DNA of 64,000 nt, taken from contig NZ_FOLM01000014.1 of the NCBI RefSeq assembly GCF_900112355.1, positions 32,552 through 96,551 on the forward strand, read 5' to 3'. Under the pieces are notes generated by a model. That model had not been told where the DNA came from, did not search any database, and saw only the letters and a program-made list of their open reading frames with translations. The translations under genes and the position numbers were made by a program. The DNA is from Streptomyces aidingensis (GTDB lineage: Bacteria; Actinomycetota; Actinomycetes; Streptomycetales; Streptomycetaceae). How positions within the stretch are numbered: the first letter of the stretch is position 1; each line of letters begins with the position of its first letter. Positions 31,851-40,873 of this stretch are shown piece by piece.

Positions 31851-32912
31851 TCAGGAGGCGCGCTTGCGCGCGGTCTTCTTCCCTGCGGTCTTCTTCTCCG
31901 CCGTCTTCCCGGCCGCGGTCTTCTTCTCCGCCGTCTTCCCGGCGGCTGCCTTCTTCGCGGTCTTCTTCCCGCCGGACGTCTGCTTCGCCGCGGCCTTCTT
32001 GGCGGGGGCCTTCTTGGCGGGGGCCTTGCGGCGGGCCGCCGGCCGCCCGCCCTCCCCGCCGGGCTCCTCCGGCTCCGCACCGCCGCCGCGCCGGGAGGCC
32101 AGGGCGGTGACGGTGGCCTCGGCGTCCTCGCCCGCGCCGCGCGCCTCCCGGGCGGCGCGCACGCTGTCCTCCAGCGCCGACATCAGGTCGATCACCTTGG
32201 CCCCGGCCGGCCGCTCCGCCGGCAGCTCGGGCAGCTCGCCGCTCAGCTTGGCCGTGACCAGGGCGTCCACCGCTTCCCGGTATTCGTCGTGCAGCTCGCT
32301 CATGTCCACCTCCCCCAGGGTGTCCATCAGCGTGTCGGCGAGATCCAGCTCGGCATCCCGGACGCTGATCCGGCCCTGCGGGGCGACCGACGCCGGGGAG
32401 CGGATCTCGTCCGGCCACAGCATGGTGTGCATGCCCAGCACGCCCTCGGCCACCGGGCGCAGCACGGCCAGGGTCTCCCGGCCGCGCATCGCCAGCTTGG
32501 CGATGGCCACCTTTCCGCTGCGCGACATGGCCTCGCGGAGCAGCACATACGGCTTCTCCGCCCCGGTGTCCGGCTGGAGGTAGTAGGAGCGGTCGAGCTG
32601 GATCAGGTCGATGGTGCCGACGGGCACGAATCCCAGGATCTCGACGGACTTGGCGGTGGGCAGCGGGAGGCGGGACAGCTCGTCGTCGGTGATCCGGACC
32701 ACCGTGCCGTCGGGCGCCTCGTAGCCCTTGCCGATCTCCTCCCCGGGCACCTCCTCGTCCTCCAGCTCGCACACCTTGCGGTAACGGATGCGGCCGTTGT
32801 CCGTGGTGTGGAGCTGGCGGAACGACACGCTGTGATTCTCGGTCGCGCCGACCACCTTGACGGGGATGCTCACCAGGCCGAAGGAGATGGCCCCCTTCCA
32901 GATGGATCGCAC
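31851..32912 (-). CDS. ku: Non-homologous end-joining protein Ku
   Basis: The 353-residue bacterial Ku starts with RSIWKGAISFGLVSIPVKV and carries the beta-barrel core (ELDLADTLMD, DEYREAVDALVTAKLSGE). It forms a homodimeric ring on DNA ends and recruits LigD. The core ends near residue 255; the last 100 residues are Ala/Lys/Thr/Arg-rich and repetitive (KKTAAGKTAEKKTAGKKTA), resembling the basic Ku tails that aid DNA end binding or protein contacts. Start GTG at 32912 has AAAGGGG about 6 nt away. It is divergent from the LigD polymerase-domain gene with only 31 bp between starts, so the promoters must overlap or lie inside the neighbouring genes. Confidence 0.95.
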   Translation of the reverse strand: MRSIWKGAISFGLVSIPVKVVGATENHSVSFRQLHTTDNGRIRYRKVCELEDEEVPGEEIGKGYEAPDGTVVRITDDELSRLPLPTAKSVEILGFVPVGTIDLIQLDRSYYLQPDTGAEKPYVLLREAMSRSGKVAIAKLAMRGRETLAVLRPVAEGVLGMHTMLWPDEIRSPASVAPQGRISVRDAELDLADTLMDTLGEVDMSELHDEYREAVDALVTAKLSGELPELPAERPAGAKVIDLMSALEDSVRAAREARGAGEDAEATVTALASRRGGGAEPEEPGGEGGRPAARRKAPAKKAPAKKAAAKQTSGGKKTAKKAAAGKTAEKKTAAGKTAEKKTAGKKTARKRAS

Positions 32913-32943
32913 GATTCGCCCCTTTCATGCCAATCTTCTTGTT

Positions 32944-33834
32944 ATGACTGTCACCGAGGTCGAGGGGCGCCGCCTGTCACTCAGCAACCTGGACAAGGTG
33001 ATCTATCCGGAGACCGGGACCACCAAAGGCGAGCTGCTGCACTACTACGCGGTCCATGCGGGCGTGCTCCTCCCCCATCTGCGCGACCGCACGGTCAGCT
33101 TTCTGCGCTACCCCGACGGACCGGAGGGCCAGAAGTTCTTCACCAAGAACCTGCCGCCGGGCACGCCCGAGTGGGTGGCCACCGCCGAGGTGCCGGAGTG
33201 GAGCGCGTCCGAGGGCCGGCAGGTGGTGATCCACGACCTGCCGAGCCTCATCTGGGCGGCCAATCTGGTGGTGGAGTTCCACATCCACCAGTGGCCGGCC
33301 GCCACCCCGGCCACCGCGGACCGGCTGATCCTCGATCTGGACCCCGGCGCCCCCGCCGACATCACCGACTGCTGCCGGGTGGCGGGCTGGCTGCGGGACC
33401 GGCTGACCGCCGACGGTCTCACCGTCTTCGCCAAGACCTCCGGGGCCAAGGGGCTGCATCTGGTCAGCCCGCTGGATCCGCCCGCGCCCTCGGAACAGGT
33501 CTCGGCCTATGCCAGGGCCCTGGCCCGGCTGGCCCAGGCCGAGCTGGGCGGAGCGGCCACCGCGGTGATGGCCCGCCGGGAGAGGGCCGGCAAGGTGTTC
33601 ATCGACTGGAGCCAGAACGCCGCCGCCAAGACCACCGCCGCCCCGTACACCGTGCGGGCCCGCGCCACCCCCGGGGTGTCGGCACCGGTGTCCTGGGGGG
33701 AGCTGGCGGACTGCGCCGATCCGCAGCAGCTCCGGTTCGAGCTGCCGGACCTGCCCGCCCGGCTGGAGCGGCACGGCGATCTGATGGCGGGGCTGCTGAG
33801 TCCTCTGCATGCCGCGCCGCTGCCCCGCGCGTAG
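32944..33834 (+). CDS. Stand-alone LigD polymerase (primase-like) domain protein
   Basis: The 296-residue protein corresponds to the polymerase domain of LigD (archaeo-eukaryotic primase superfamily). LSNLDKVIYPETGTTKGEL and FLRYPDGPEGQKFFTKNLP are characteristic; RLILDLDPG contains the catalytic Asp pair, and FAKTSGAKGLHLVSPL follows. It adds nucleotides (often ribonucleotides) at DNA ends during non-homologous end joining. The ligase and nuclease domains of full LigD are absent and no ligase gene is adjacent, so the partner ligase must be encoded elsewhere. The ATG at 32944 has no good ribosome binding site and may be leaderless. Confidence 0.92.
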   Translation: MTVTEVEGRRLSLSNLDKVIYPETGTTKGELLHYYAVHAGVLLPHLRDRTVSFLRYPDGPEGQKFFTKNLPPGTPEWVATAEVPEWSASEGRQVVIHDLPSLIWAANLVVEFHIHQWPAATPATADRLILDLDPGAPADITDCCRVAGWLRDRLTADGLTVFAKTSGAKGLHLVSPLDPPAPSEQVSAYARALARLAQAELGGAATAVMARRERAGKVFIDWSQNAAAKTTAAPYTVRARATPGVSAPVSWGELADCADPQQLRFELPDLPARLERHGDLMAGLLSPLHAAPLPRA

Positions 33835-33874
33835 CATCGGAGGTCCAGCACCCGGCCCCGGCGGAGGTGACCGC

Positions 33875-34708
33875 GTGAGCGACATGTCGTCCGAACAGCC
33901 CGAGAGTCCCGACCGGCCAGGACAGATTTCCAAGATCGACACCTCGGTGCCGCACTCCGCGCGGATCTGGAACTACTGGCTGGGCGGCACGGACAACTAC
34001 GAGGTGGACCGGGCCGCCGGGGACGCCTACCGCGCGGCGTTCCCCGGCATCACCGAGATCGCCCGGGAGTCGCGGAACTTTCTGATCCGCTCGATCGGCT
34101 ATCTGGCCCGGGAGGCCGGCATCCGCCAGTTCCTGGACGTGGGCACCGGGCTGCCGACGGCCGACAACACGCACCACATCGCACAGCGGGCGGCCCCGGA
34201 GTCCCGCATCGTCTACGTGGACAACGACCCGCTGGTGCTGCTGCACGCCAATGCGCTGCTGACCAGCAGCCGGGAGGGGATGACCGAGTACATCGAGGCG
34301 GATCTGCACCAGCCGGAGCGGATCCTGTCCAAGGCCGGGGAGCTGCTGGACCTCGACCGGCCGGTGGCGCTGATCCTCAGCGGCATCCTGGGCCATGTGC
34401 CGACCTATGCCGAGGCCCGGGACATCGTGCGCCGGCTGATGGACGGGCTGCCCCCGGGGAGCCATCTGGACATCAACGAGGGCGTGGACACCGATCCGGT
34501 GTACTCGGCGGCGCAGAGCGAGTACAACGCCAGCGGCGCGATCCCGTACCACCTGCGCACCATGGCGGAGATCGCCGGCTTCTTCGAAGGGCTGGAGCTG
34601 GTCGAGCCGGGGGTGGTCCCGGTGACGCTGTGGCGGCCGGAGGCACCCCCGTACGGCGCCCCGCCCGCGCCCATCGGCCAGGCCGGCGGGGTGGGCCGCA
34701 AGCCCTGA
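33875..34708 (+). CDS. SAM-dependent methyltransferase (DUF574 / Methyltransf_19)
   Basis: The 277-residue protein has the family hallmark opening IDTSVPHSARIWNYWLGGTDNYEVDR (cited in parts), SAM-binding motif I FLDVGTGLPTADNTH near residue 88, VYVDNDPLVLLHA (motif II) and the RLMDGLPPGSHLDINEG region. This family is very expanded in Streptomyces and its substrates are unknown; some lie next to regulators. The GTG at 33875 has GGAGG 7 nt upstream. It is 40 bp downstream of the LigD-Pol gene on the same strand and might be cotranscribed, with no evident functional link. Confidence 0.88.
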   Translation: MSDMSSEQPESPDRPGQISKIDTSVPHSARIWNYWLGGTDNYEVDRAAGDAYRAAFPGITEIARESRNFLIRSIGYLAREAGIRQFLDVGTGLPTADNTHHIAQRAAPESRIVYVDNDPLVLLHANALLTSSREGMTEYIEADLHQPERILSKAGELLDLDRPVALILSGILGHVPTYAEARDIVRRLMDGLPPGSHLDINEGVDTDPVYSAAQSEYNASGAIPYHLRTMAEIAGFFEGLELVEPGVVPVTLWRPEAPPYGAPPAPIGQAGGVGRKP

Positions 34709-34762
34709 GGCCTCCCGGCCGTGGCCGCCCGCCCGGTGGCGACGGGTGCCCGGCGGGGACGC

Positions 34763-34801
34763 CCGAGGGGCCCGGGGCCGTGCCGGCCCCGGGCCCCTCG
34801 G
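34763..34801. terminator. 18-bp bidirectional terminator between methyltransferase and pheT
   Basis: Perfect 18-bp arms (34763-34780 and 34784-34801) enclose a TGC loop, between the convergent methyltransferase and pheT stops. It is the natural end of the pheST transcript. Confidence 0.88.
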
Positions 34802-34830
34802 CACGGCCCCCGCCGCCCTGCCCCGCGCGG

Positions 34831-37356
34831 CTACGCCCCGCGCAGGACGGCGCCGGTGCGCTCCGCGGCGGCGGCCACGGCCGCGTCCCGGGCGGCGCCG
34901 GTCTCCTCGGCGGTCAGCGTGCGGTCCGGCGCGCGGAAGCGCAGCGCATAGGCCAGCGACTTCTGGCCCGCGGCCACCTGCTCACCGGTGTAGACGTCGA
35001 ACAGCCGCAGCGATTCCAGCAGTTCGCCGGCGCCGGAGCGCAGCGCGCCCGCCACCTCGGCGGCCGGCACCGCGGCGTCCACCACCAGTGCCACATCCTG
35101 GGTGGCCACCGGGAAGGCGGAGATCCGGGGGGCCGTCACCAGCCCTTGGCCGGCCCGCTCCAGCAGGTCGAGTTCCAGCTCCATGGCGCAGGTGCGGTCC
35201 GGCAGGGCGAGTGCCTTGATCACCCGCGGGTGCAGCTCGCCGGCATGGCCCACCAGGGTCCGCTCGCCGTCCACCACCGTGTGCAGGGCGGCGCAGCGGC
35301 CGGGGTGCCAGGGGGCATGCCGGTCGGCCGAGATCTCCAGCTCCGCTCCGGCTTCCCGGGCCACCGTCCGGGCCGCCTCCACCGCGTCCGCCCAGCCCGC
35401 CGGCCGGGCCCCGCCCCACCAGCCGGTCTGTTCCCGGGCGCCGGCCAGCACCACCGCGACCCGGCGCGGCTGGCGCGGCAGGGCGGCGTCCAGACCGGCG
35501 ATCTCCTCGTCGGTGGGCCGCCCGGTCACCGGCAGGACGGCGGCCGGCGGCTCCTGGCCGGTGGGCCGGAAGACCAGCCCGGTCTCGAACAGCGCCAGAT
35601 CGTGGCTGCCGCGCCCGTCGTTGCGGCGCAGCGCGGCCAGCAGCCCGGGCAGCAGCGTGGTGCGCAGCTCGGGCTCCTCGTCGGAGAGCGGGTTGGCCAG
35701 CCGCAGGGTGCGCCGCCGCGGGTCGCCCTCCTCGATGCCGAGCCGGGCCAGCGCGTCCTGGGAGACGAAGGGGTAGTTCAGCGCCTCCACATAGCCCGCG
35801 CCGGCCAGGGCCCGGCCCACCCGGCGGTGCAGCCGCTGCCGGCGGGTCAGACCGCGGCCGGCCGGCGGCCGGGGCAGGGTGGACGGCAGGGCGGCGTAGC
35901 CCTGCAGCCGGATGACCTCCTCCGCCAGGTCGTTGGGGTCGGTGAGATCCGGCCGCCAGCTCGGCGGGGTGACGGTCAGCACATCGGTGCCGTGCACCTC
36001 GCAGCCGACCTCCTGGAGGTCGCGCACCACGGCCTCCCGGCCGTAGGTCACGCCCGCCACCCGGTCCGGGTGGTCGGCCGGGAGGGTGATGGTCACCGGC
36101 TCGGCGGGAGCGCTCACCCCGGTGACGCCGGGACCGGCGGTGCCGCCGCCGAGCAGCACCAGCAGGTCGACGCAGCGCTGGGCGGCAGCCGCGGCGGCCT
36201 CCGGGTCCACCCCGCGCTCCCAGCGCCGGGAGCCCTCGGTGGACATGCCGTGCCGGCGGGCGGTGCGGGCGATGGTGACCGCGTCGAAGTGCGCGGCCTC
36301 GATGACCACCTCGGTGGTGCCCCGCCATTCGCCGGTCTCCGGATCCTGCTCCGGATCCCGCACCTCGCTGTGCGCGCCGCCCATCACCCCGGCCAGCCCG
36401 ATCGGGCCGCTGTCGTCGGTGATCAGCAGGTCCTCGGGGTGCAGCGCGCGCTGCACCCCGTCCAGGGTGGTGAGCTTCTCGCCGGGCTCGGCGCGGCGCA
36501 CCCCCAGGGGGCCGTCCAGCCGTTCCCGGTCGTAGGCGTGCAGCGGGGTGCCCAGTTCCAGCATCACGTAGTTGGTGATGTCCACCGGCAGCGAGACCGT
36601 GCGCATGCCGGCCTTCTCCAGGCGGCGCTGCATCCAGACCGGGGTGCGGGCGCCGGGCCGCAGGCCGCTGACCGTGCGGGCGGTGAAGCGGTCGCAGGCG
36701 GCCGGATCGCCGACGGTGACCGGGTAGCCCTCGTCGTTGGGGGCGGGCACGTCCAGCAGGGCCGGGTCGCGCAGCGGCAGGCCGTAGGCGGTGGCGGTCT
36801 CCCGGGCGATGCCGCGCAGCGACAGGCAGTAGCCGCGGTCCGGGGTGACCGCGATGTCCAGCACCTCGTCCTCGATCTCCAGCAGGGCGACCGCGTCGGT
36901 GCCGGGCTCGTACTCCGGCGGCAGCACGATGATCCCGGCGTGCTCCTCGCTCAGCCGGAGTTCCGCGGCGGAGCAGATCATGCCCTCGGAGACCCTGCCG
37001 TAGGTCTTGCGGGCGGAGATCCGGAAGTCGCCGGGCAGCACCGCGCCGGGCAGTGCCACCACGACCTTGTCCCCGGCCGCGAAGTTGCGGGCACCGCAGA
37101 TGATGTTCTGCGGCTCACCGGTGCCGCCCGCGCCGCCGACGTCCACCCGGCAGTAGCGGATCGGCTTCTTGAACCCGGTCAGCTCCTCGATGGCCAGCAC
37201 CTCGCCGACCACCAGCGGGCCGGTGAGACCCGCCCCGGTCCGCTCGACCGTCTCCACCTCCAGCCCGGCGGCGATCAGCTTCTCGGCGACCTCGCGGCCG
37301 GTGGCCTCGGCCGGCAGGTCGACATACTCCCGCAGCCAGGAAAGCGGGGCGCGCAT
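34831..37356 (-). CDS. pheT: Phenylalanyl-tRNA synthetase beta subunit
   Basis: The 841-residue beta subunit opens with RAPLSWLREYVDLPAEATG, then the tRNA-binding OB domain (NIICGARNFAAGDKVVVAL), the B3/B4 editing domain (MELGTPLHAYDRERLDG, IGLAGVMGG), the B5 DNA-binding-like domain, the core LADPLSDEEPELRTTLLPGLL-like region (here RLANPLSDEEPELRTTLL), and the C-terminal anticodon-binding FDX-ACB domain (APRISAFPVATQDVALVVD). It pairs with PheS to charge tRNA-Phe and to edit Tyr-tRNA. Its ATG shares one base with the pheS stop (TGATG), so translation is coupled. Confidence 0.97.
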   Translation of the reverse strand: MRAPLSWLREYVDLPAEATGREVAEKLIAAGLEVETVERTGAGLTGPLVVGEVLAIEELTGFKKPIRYCRVDVGGAGGTGEPQNIICGARNFAAGDKVVVALPGAVLPGDFRISARKTYGRVSEGMICSAAELRLSEEHAGIIVLPPEYEPGTDAVALLEIEDEVLDIAVTPDRGYCLSLRGIARETATAYGLPLRDPALLDVPAPNDEGYPVTVGDPAACDRFTARTVSGLRPGARTPVWMQRRLEKAGMRTVSLPVDITNYVMLELGTPLHAYDRERLDGPLGVRRAEPGEKLTTLDGVQRALHPEDLLITDDSGPIGLAGVMGGAHSEVRDPEQDPETGEWRGTTEVVIEAAHFDAVTIARTARRHGMSTEGSRRWERGVDPEAAAAAAQRCVDLLVLLGGGTAGPGVTGVSAPAEPVTITLPADHPDRVAGVTYGREAVVRDLQEVGCEVHGTDVLTVTPPSWRPDLTDPNDLAEEVIRLQGYAALPSTLPRPPAGRGLTRRQRLHRRVGRALAGAGYVEALNYPFVSQDALARLGIEEGDPRRRTLRLANPLSDEEPELRTTLLPGLLAALRRNDGRGSHDLALFETGLVFRPTGQEPPAAVLPVTGRPTDEEIAGLDAALPRQPRRVAVVLAGAREQTGWWGGARPAGWADAVEAARTVAREAGAELEISADRHAPWHPGRCAALHTVVDGERTLVGHAGELHPRVIKALALPDRTCAMELELDLLERAGQGLVTAPRISAFPVATQDVALVVDAAVPAAEVAGALRSGAGELLESLRLFDVYTGEQVAAGQKSLAYALRFRAPDRTLTAEETGAARDAAVAAAAERTGAVLRGA

Positions 37357-38498
37357 CAGATCTCCATCCCGAACGGCCGGGTGAACCGGACGTCCGCCTC
37401 GACCATGTCTCGCATGTCCTCGACGTTGTGGCGGAACATCAGCATCCGCTCGATACCGAAGCCGAAGGCGAAACCGCTGTACTTCTCCGGGTCCACGCCG
37501 CAGGCGGTCAGCACCCGCGGGTTGACCATGCCGCAGCCGCCCAGCTCGATCCAGCCCTCGCTGGAGCACACCCGGCAGGGGCGGTCCGGGTTGCCCACCG
37601 ACTCGCCGCGGCAGGCGTAGCAGACCATGTCCATCTCGGCGGACGGCTCGGTGAACGGGAAGAAGCTGGGGCGCAGCCGGGTGCGCAGATCCTCGCCGAA
37701 CAGCGACTGGACCATGTGGTCCAGGGTGCCCTTGAGATCCGCCATGGTCAGGCCCTGGTCCACGGCCAGCAGCTCGACCTGGTGGAAGACGGGGGTGTGG
37801 GTGGCGTCCAGTTCGTCGGTGCGGTAGACCCGGCCGGGGCAGATGACATAGACCGGCAGCTCCCGCTCCAGCAGGGAGCGGATCTGCACCGGGGAGGTGT
37901 GGGTGCGCAGCACCACGCCGGAGCCCTCCCCGGGTGCTCCGCCTTCCCCGCCGGCGCCGGTGCCCGCCACGAAGAAGGTGTCGCTCTCGGAGCGTGCCGG
38001 GTGGTCGGCCGAGATGTTGAGGGCGTCGAAGTTGAACCACTCCGCCTCGGCCTCGGGACCCTCCGCGACCTCGTACCCCATCGCGGTGAAGACGTCCTCG
38101 ATCCGCTCCATCAGGGTGGTCAGCGGGTGCCGGGCACCGGCCGGCACCCGGTCGTAGGGCAGGCTGACGTCCACGGCCTCCTCGGCCAGGACCCGCTCGT
38201 CGCGCTCCGCCTCCAGCTCCGCCTGACGGGTCCGGAGCGCCTGGCCCACCGCGCCGCGGGCCTGGCCGACCCGGCGGCCGGCCTCGGCCTTGGCGTGCGG
38301 CGGCAGCGCGCCGATCTCACGGTTGGCCAGCGCCAGCGGGGAGCGGTCACCGGCGTGGGCGATCCTCGCCTCGCGCAGCGCCGGCAGATCGCCGGCGGCG
38401 GCAATGGCGGCCAGTGCCTCCTCCCGCGCCCGGTCGATCGCTTCCGGTTTCAGGGCCTCGACCTCGACAGGGTCGTATGACTTATTGGGTGCCGACAT
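37356..38498 (-). CDS. pheS: Phenylalanyl-tRNA synthetase alpha subunit
   Basis: The 380-residue catalytic subunit has the N-terminal coiled coil (about 1-95) and class II motifs: motif 1 around HPLTTLMERIEDVFTAMGYE, motif 2 VYRTDELDATHTPVFHQVE, RPSFFPFTEPSAEMD, and motif 3 GFAFGFGIERMLM. A Gly-rich insertion (FVAGTGAGGEGGAPGEGSG) stands between the DTFF strand and LRTHTSPVQIR, longer than in most PheS proteins. A CYACRG and CRVC pair near residue 285 could be a degenerate metal site. The ATG at 38498 was chosen because it begins the conserved N-terminus; its ribosome binding site is modest. Confidence 0.97.
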   Translation of the reverse strand: MSAPNKSYDPVEVEALKPEAIDRAREEALAAIAAAGDLPALREARIAHAGDRSPLALANREIGALPPHAKAEAGRRVGQARGAVGQALRTRQAELEAERDERVLAEEAVDVSLPYDRVPAGARHPLTTLMERIEDVFTAMGYEVAEGPEAEAEWFNFDALNISADHPARSESDTFFVAGTGAGGEGGAPGEGSGVVLRTHTSPVQIRSLLERELPVYVICPGRVYRTDELDATHTPVFHQVELLAVDQGLTMADLKGTLDHMVQSLFGEDLRTRLRPSFFPFTEPSAEMDMVCYACRGESVGNPDRPCRVCSSEGWIELGGCGMVNPRVLTACGVDPEKYSGFAFGFGIERMLMFRHNVEDMRDMVEADVRFTRPFGMEI

Positions 38499-38723
38499 CT
38501 CTTTCCGGTGATCTCTTCCGGCGGGGCGCCCGGCGGTGGCACCGGGGCCCCTGGTTCGGACGGGGGACTGCGCCATGCCCCGCGACGACTCGCGCATGAC
38601 CCACGGCAGTGTGCCAGGGCTCCGAGTCTACGGGCGGGGCGCGCACGGTGACGCCCGCGGGCGGCATCCGGACGGCGGCCGGCCGCGCGGCGGTGCCGCA
38701 CGGCCCGGTGAGCGCTCTTCCGC

Positions 38724-39803
38724 TCAGGCCAGGAACGCCGGGGTGCCCGCGGGCAGGATAAATCGGAACCGCGCGCCGCCGCCCGAGGAGCGGCCGACGG
38801 TGACGGTGCCGCCGTGCGCCTCGACGATGCCCTTGACGATGTACAGGCCCAGCCCGGTGCCGCCGCGGCCACTGCCGCGCCAGAACCGCGTGAACACCCG
38901 GTGCACGACCTCCTCCGGGATTCCGGATCCCTGGTCGCTCACGGTCACGGCGGTGCCTTCCTGGCGGTTGCGGTCGGGGGGGTGCGGCTCCACTTCGATG
39001 GTGATGGTGCCCTCGCCGTGCCGCAAGGCGTTTTCCAGCAGGTTGCCCAGCACCTGGTCGACCTTGTCCGGGTCGGCCCACAGCCGCGGCAGCTCGGGGG
39101 CTATGCGCAGCACGAAACGTTCCGCCGGGGCGCCGTTGTTCACCAGGATCTTGACCTGGCGGCGGGCGGCCTCGTCCAGCCGCACCGGCTGCCGGCGGAT
39201 CTCCAGCCGGCCGGAGTCGATCCGGGAGACGTCCAGCAGATCGGTGATCAGCCGGGTGACCCGGTCGGCGTCACCGTCCACCGTCTGCAGCATCAGCCGC
39301 TTCTGCTCGTCGGTGAACCGGTCCCATTTGTCCAGCATGGTGGCGGTGAAGCCCTTGATGGAGGTCAGCGGGGAGCGCAGTTCATGGGCGACGGTGGCGA
39401 TCAGCTCGGCGTTGGACCGCTCCACCCGCTGCCGGGCCTCGGTGGAGCGCAGGCCCACCACCAGCCGGCCGACCGGACCGCCCGGGTGCTTGCGCACATA
39501 GCGGGCGGTGACCAGCACCTCCCGGCCGCCGGGCAGCAGCAGATTGCGCTCCGGCTGGCCGTTGCGGGTGGACAGGCCGTGGTAGGGGTCGGTCACCTGC
39601 CACCAGGGCCGGCCGTCCGGATCCTCCAGCGGCAGCGCCTCGTCCAGGGGGCGGCCGACCAGTTCGGCGGGCGGCAGGCCGGTCAGCCGTCCCGCCTCGG
39701 CGTTGCAGCAGATCACCAGGCCGAGACCGTCCGCGATGACGAGTCCGTCGGGCAGATCGTCGGGTTCCAGCTCCAGCTCGCCCGCGCCGACGTGCTTCTC
39801 CAT
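38724..39803 (-). CDS. PAS-domain sensor histidine kinase (soluble)
   Basis: The 359-residue protein has an N-terminal PAS domain (PDGLVIADGLGLVICCNAEA, LTGLPPAELVGRPLDEALP, about residues 15-125), a HisKA dimerisation helix with the phosphoacceptor His140 in ATVAHELRSPLTSIKGF, and an HATPase domain with N box LGNLLENALRHGEG and G box GRGGTGLGLYIVKGIVEAHGG. No transmembrane segment is seen, so it senses a cytoplasmic cue. No response regulator is adjacent; it is an orphan kinase between trmH and pheS. The ATG at 39803 is preceded by GAGAGGGG about 12 nt away. The signal and partner are unknown. Confidence 0.9.
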   Translation of the reverse strand: MEKHVGAGELELEPDDLPDGLVIADGLGLVICCNAEAGRLTGLPPAELVGRPLDEALPLEDPDGRPWWQVTDPYHGLSTRNGQPERNLLLPGGREVLVTARYVRKHPGGPVGRLVVGLRSTEARQRVERSNAELIATVAHELRSPLTSIKGFTATMLDKWDRFTDEQKRLMLQTVDGDADRVTRLITDLLDVSRIDSGRLEIRRQPVRLDEAARRQVKILVNNGAPAERFVLRIAPELPRLWADPDKVDQVLGNLLENALRHGEGTITIEVEPHPPDRNRQEGTAVTVSDQGSGIPEEVVHRVFTRFWRGSGRGGTGLGLYIVKGIVEAHGGTVTVGRSSGGGARFRFILPAGTPAFLA

Positions 39804-39862
39804 CCCCGTCGTGTCCCCTCTCGTACCCCCGGTGGCGGTCACCCTACTAGGCGCAGCCGCTG

Positions 39863-40732
39863 TCACGGCAGCCTTGTGGAGGAGCTCGCGGAGGCCCCGG
39901 GGACGGCGCGCTGCGCCCGTGCCGAGGCATAGAGGCAGACCGCGGCGGCGGTGGCCAGATTGAGGCTCTCGGCACGGCCGTGGATGGGCACGGCCACCAC
40001 GGCGTCGGCCAGCTCCCGGATCTCCCCGGGCAGCCCCCATGCCTCGTTGCCGAAGAGCCACGCGGTGGGCCCGGCCAGCCGCCCGGCATCCAGCTCGGCG
40101 TCCAGACCGGCGTCGCCGGCACCGTCGGCGGCCAGCACCCGGACCCCGGCGGCGGACAGTTCGCGCACCGCCTCGGCCACCGGCACACCGGTGGCCACCG
40201 GGAGGTGGAACAGGCTGCCGGCCGAGGCGCGCACCGCCTTGGGGTTGTAGGGGTCGACCGAGGCGTCGGTGAGGACCACCGCGTCGGCACCGGCCGCGTC
40301 GGCGCAGCGCAGTACCGTACCGGCGTTGCCCGGGTCGCGGACCTGCGCCAGCACCGCGACCAGCCGGGGACCGGCGGCGGCGATCTCGGCCAGCGGCCGG
40401 TCCAGGAAGCGGCACACCCCGACCACGCCCTGCGGGGTCACGGTCTGGGACAGCCCGGCCACCACCGCCTCGTCGGCCACGGAAACCCGGGCGCCGGCGG
40501 CCCGGGCGGCGTCGAGCAGCTCACCGTGGCGCACGGCCGCGGCCGGGGTGGCGAACAGCTCGGCCAGGGCGGGGGTGCCGTCCGGGGCGCGATGGGCGGC
40601 TGCCTCGCGCACCGCCTGCGGGCCCTCGGCCAGAAAGCGGCGCTCCTTGCCCCGGAAGCTCCGCTTGGCCAGCCGACGGGCCGCGACCACGCGCGGGGAG
40701 TGGGCGGAGGTCAGCTCGGCGTGCGGACCCAT
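39863..40732 (-). CDS. TrmH-family RNA 2'-O-methyltransferase (RlmB/TsnR-like)
   Basis: The 289-residue SPOUT enzyme has an N-terminal ribosomal-protein-like substrate binding domain (VVAARRLAKRSFRGKERRFL, about 10-100) and motifs QVRDPGNAGTVLRCADAAG, WLFGNEAWGLPGEI and ESLNLATAAAVCLYA. It probably methylates a 23S rRNA ribose; the exact nucleotide is not predictable. It lies 141 bp downstream of rplT, beyond that operon's terminator, in a translation-related block. The ATG at 40732 is the first in-frame start giving the family N-terminus. It is the second TrmH-type gene in this window. Confidence 0.9.
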   Translation of the reverse strand: MGPHAELTSAHSPRVVAARRLAKRSFRGKERRFLAEGPQAVREAAAHRAPDGTPALAELFATPAAAVRHGELLDAARAAGARVSVADEAVVAGLSQTVTPQGVVGVCRFLDRPLAEIAAAGPRLVAVLAQVRDPGNAGTVLRCADAAGADAVVLTDASVDPYNPKAVRASAGSLFHLPVATGVPVAEAVRELSAAGVRVLAADGAGDAGLDAELDAGRLAGPTAWLFGNEAWGLPGEIRELADAVVAVPIHGRAESLNLATAAAVCLYASARAQRAVPGASASSSTRLP

Positions 40733-40814
40733 GGTCGGCGGCTCACTTCCTGGTCTTCCGGATCGTGGTCCCGGCGGGCGGGCGGGGGGCGGCGGTCCGG
40801 GGGCCGGAACACGG

Positions 40815-40846
40815 CGGACCCGCAGGCGCACTCGCCTGCGGGTCCG
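40815..40846 (-). terminator. Terminator of the infC-rpmI-rplT operon
   Basis: GGACCCGCAGGCG and its perfect complement (13 bp, extendable by one G-C pair) enclose a CACT loop, 28 bp after the rplT stop. Confidence 0.85.
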
Positions 40847-40873
40847 TGCGGTACCGGCCCGGGACGGGCGGGG

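Noticed and set aside
38499..38723. T-box or phenylalanine attenuator before pheS
   Set aside because: No T-box bulge sequence and no Phe-rich leader peptide are visible.
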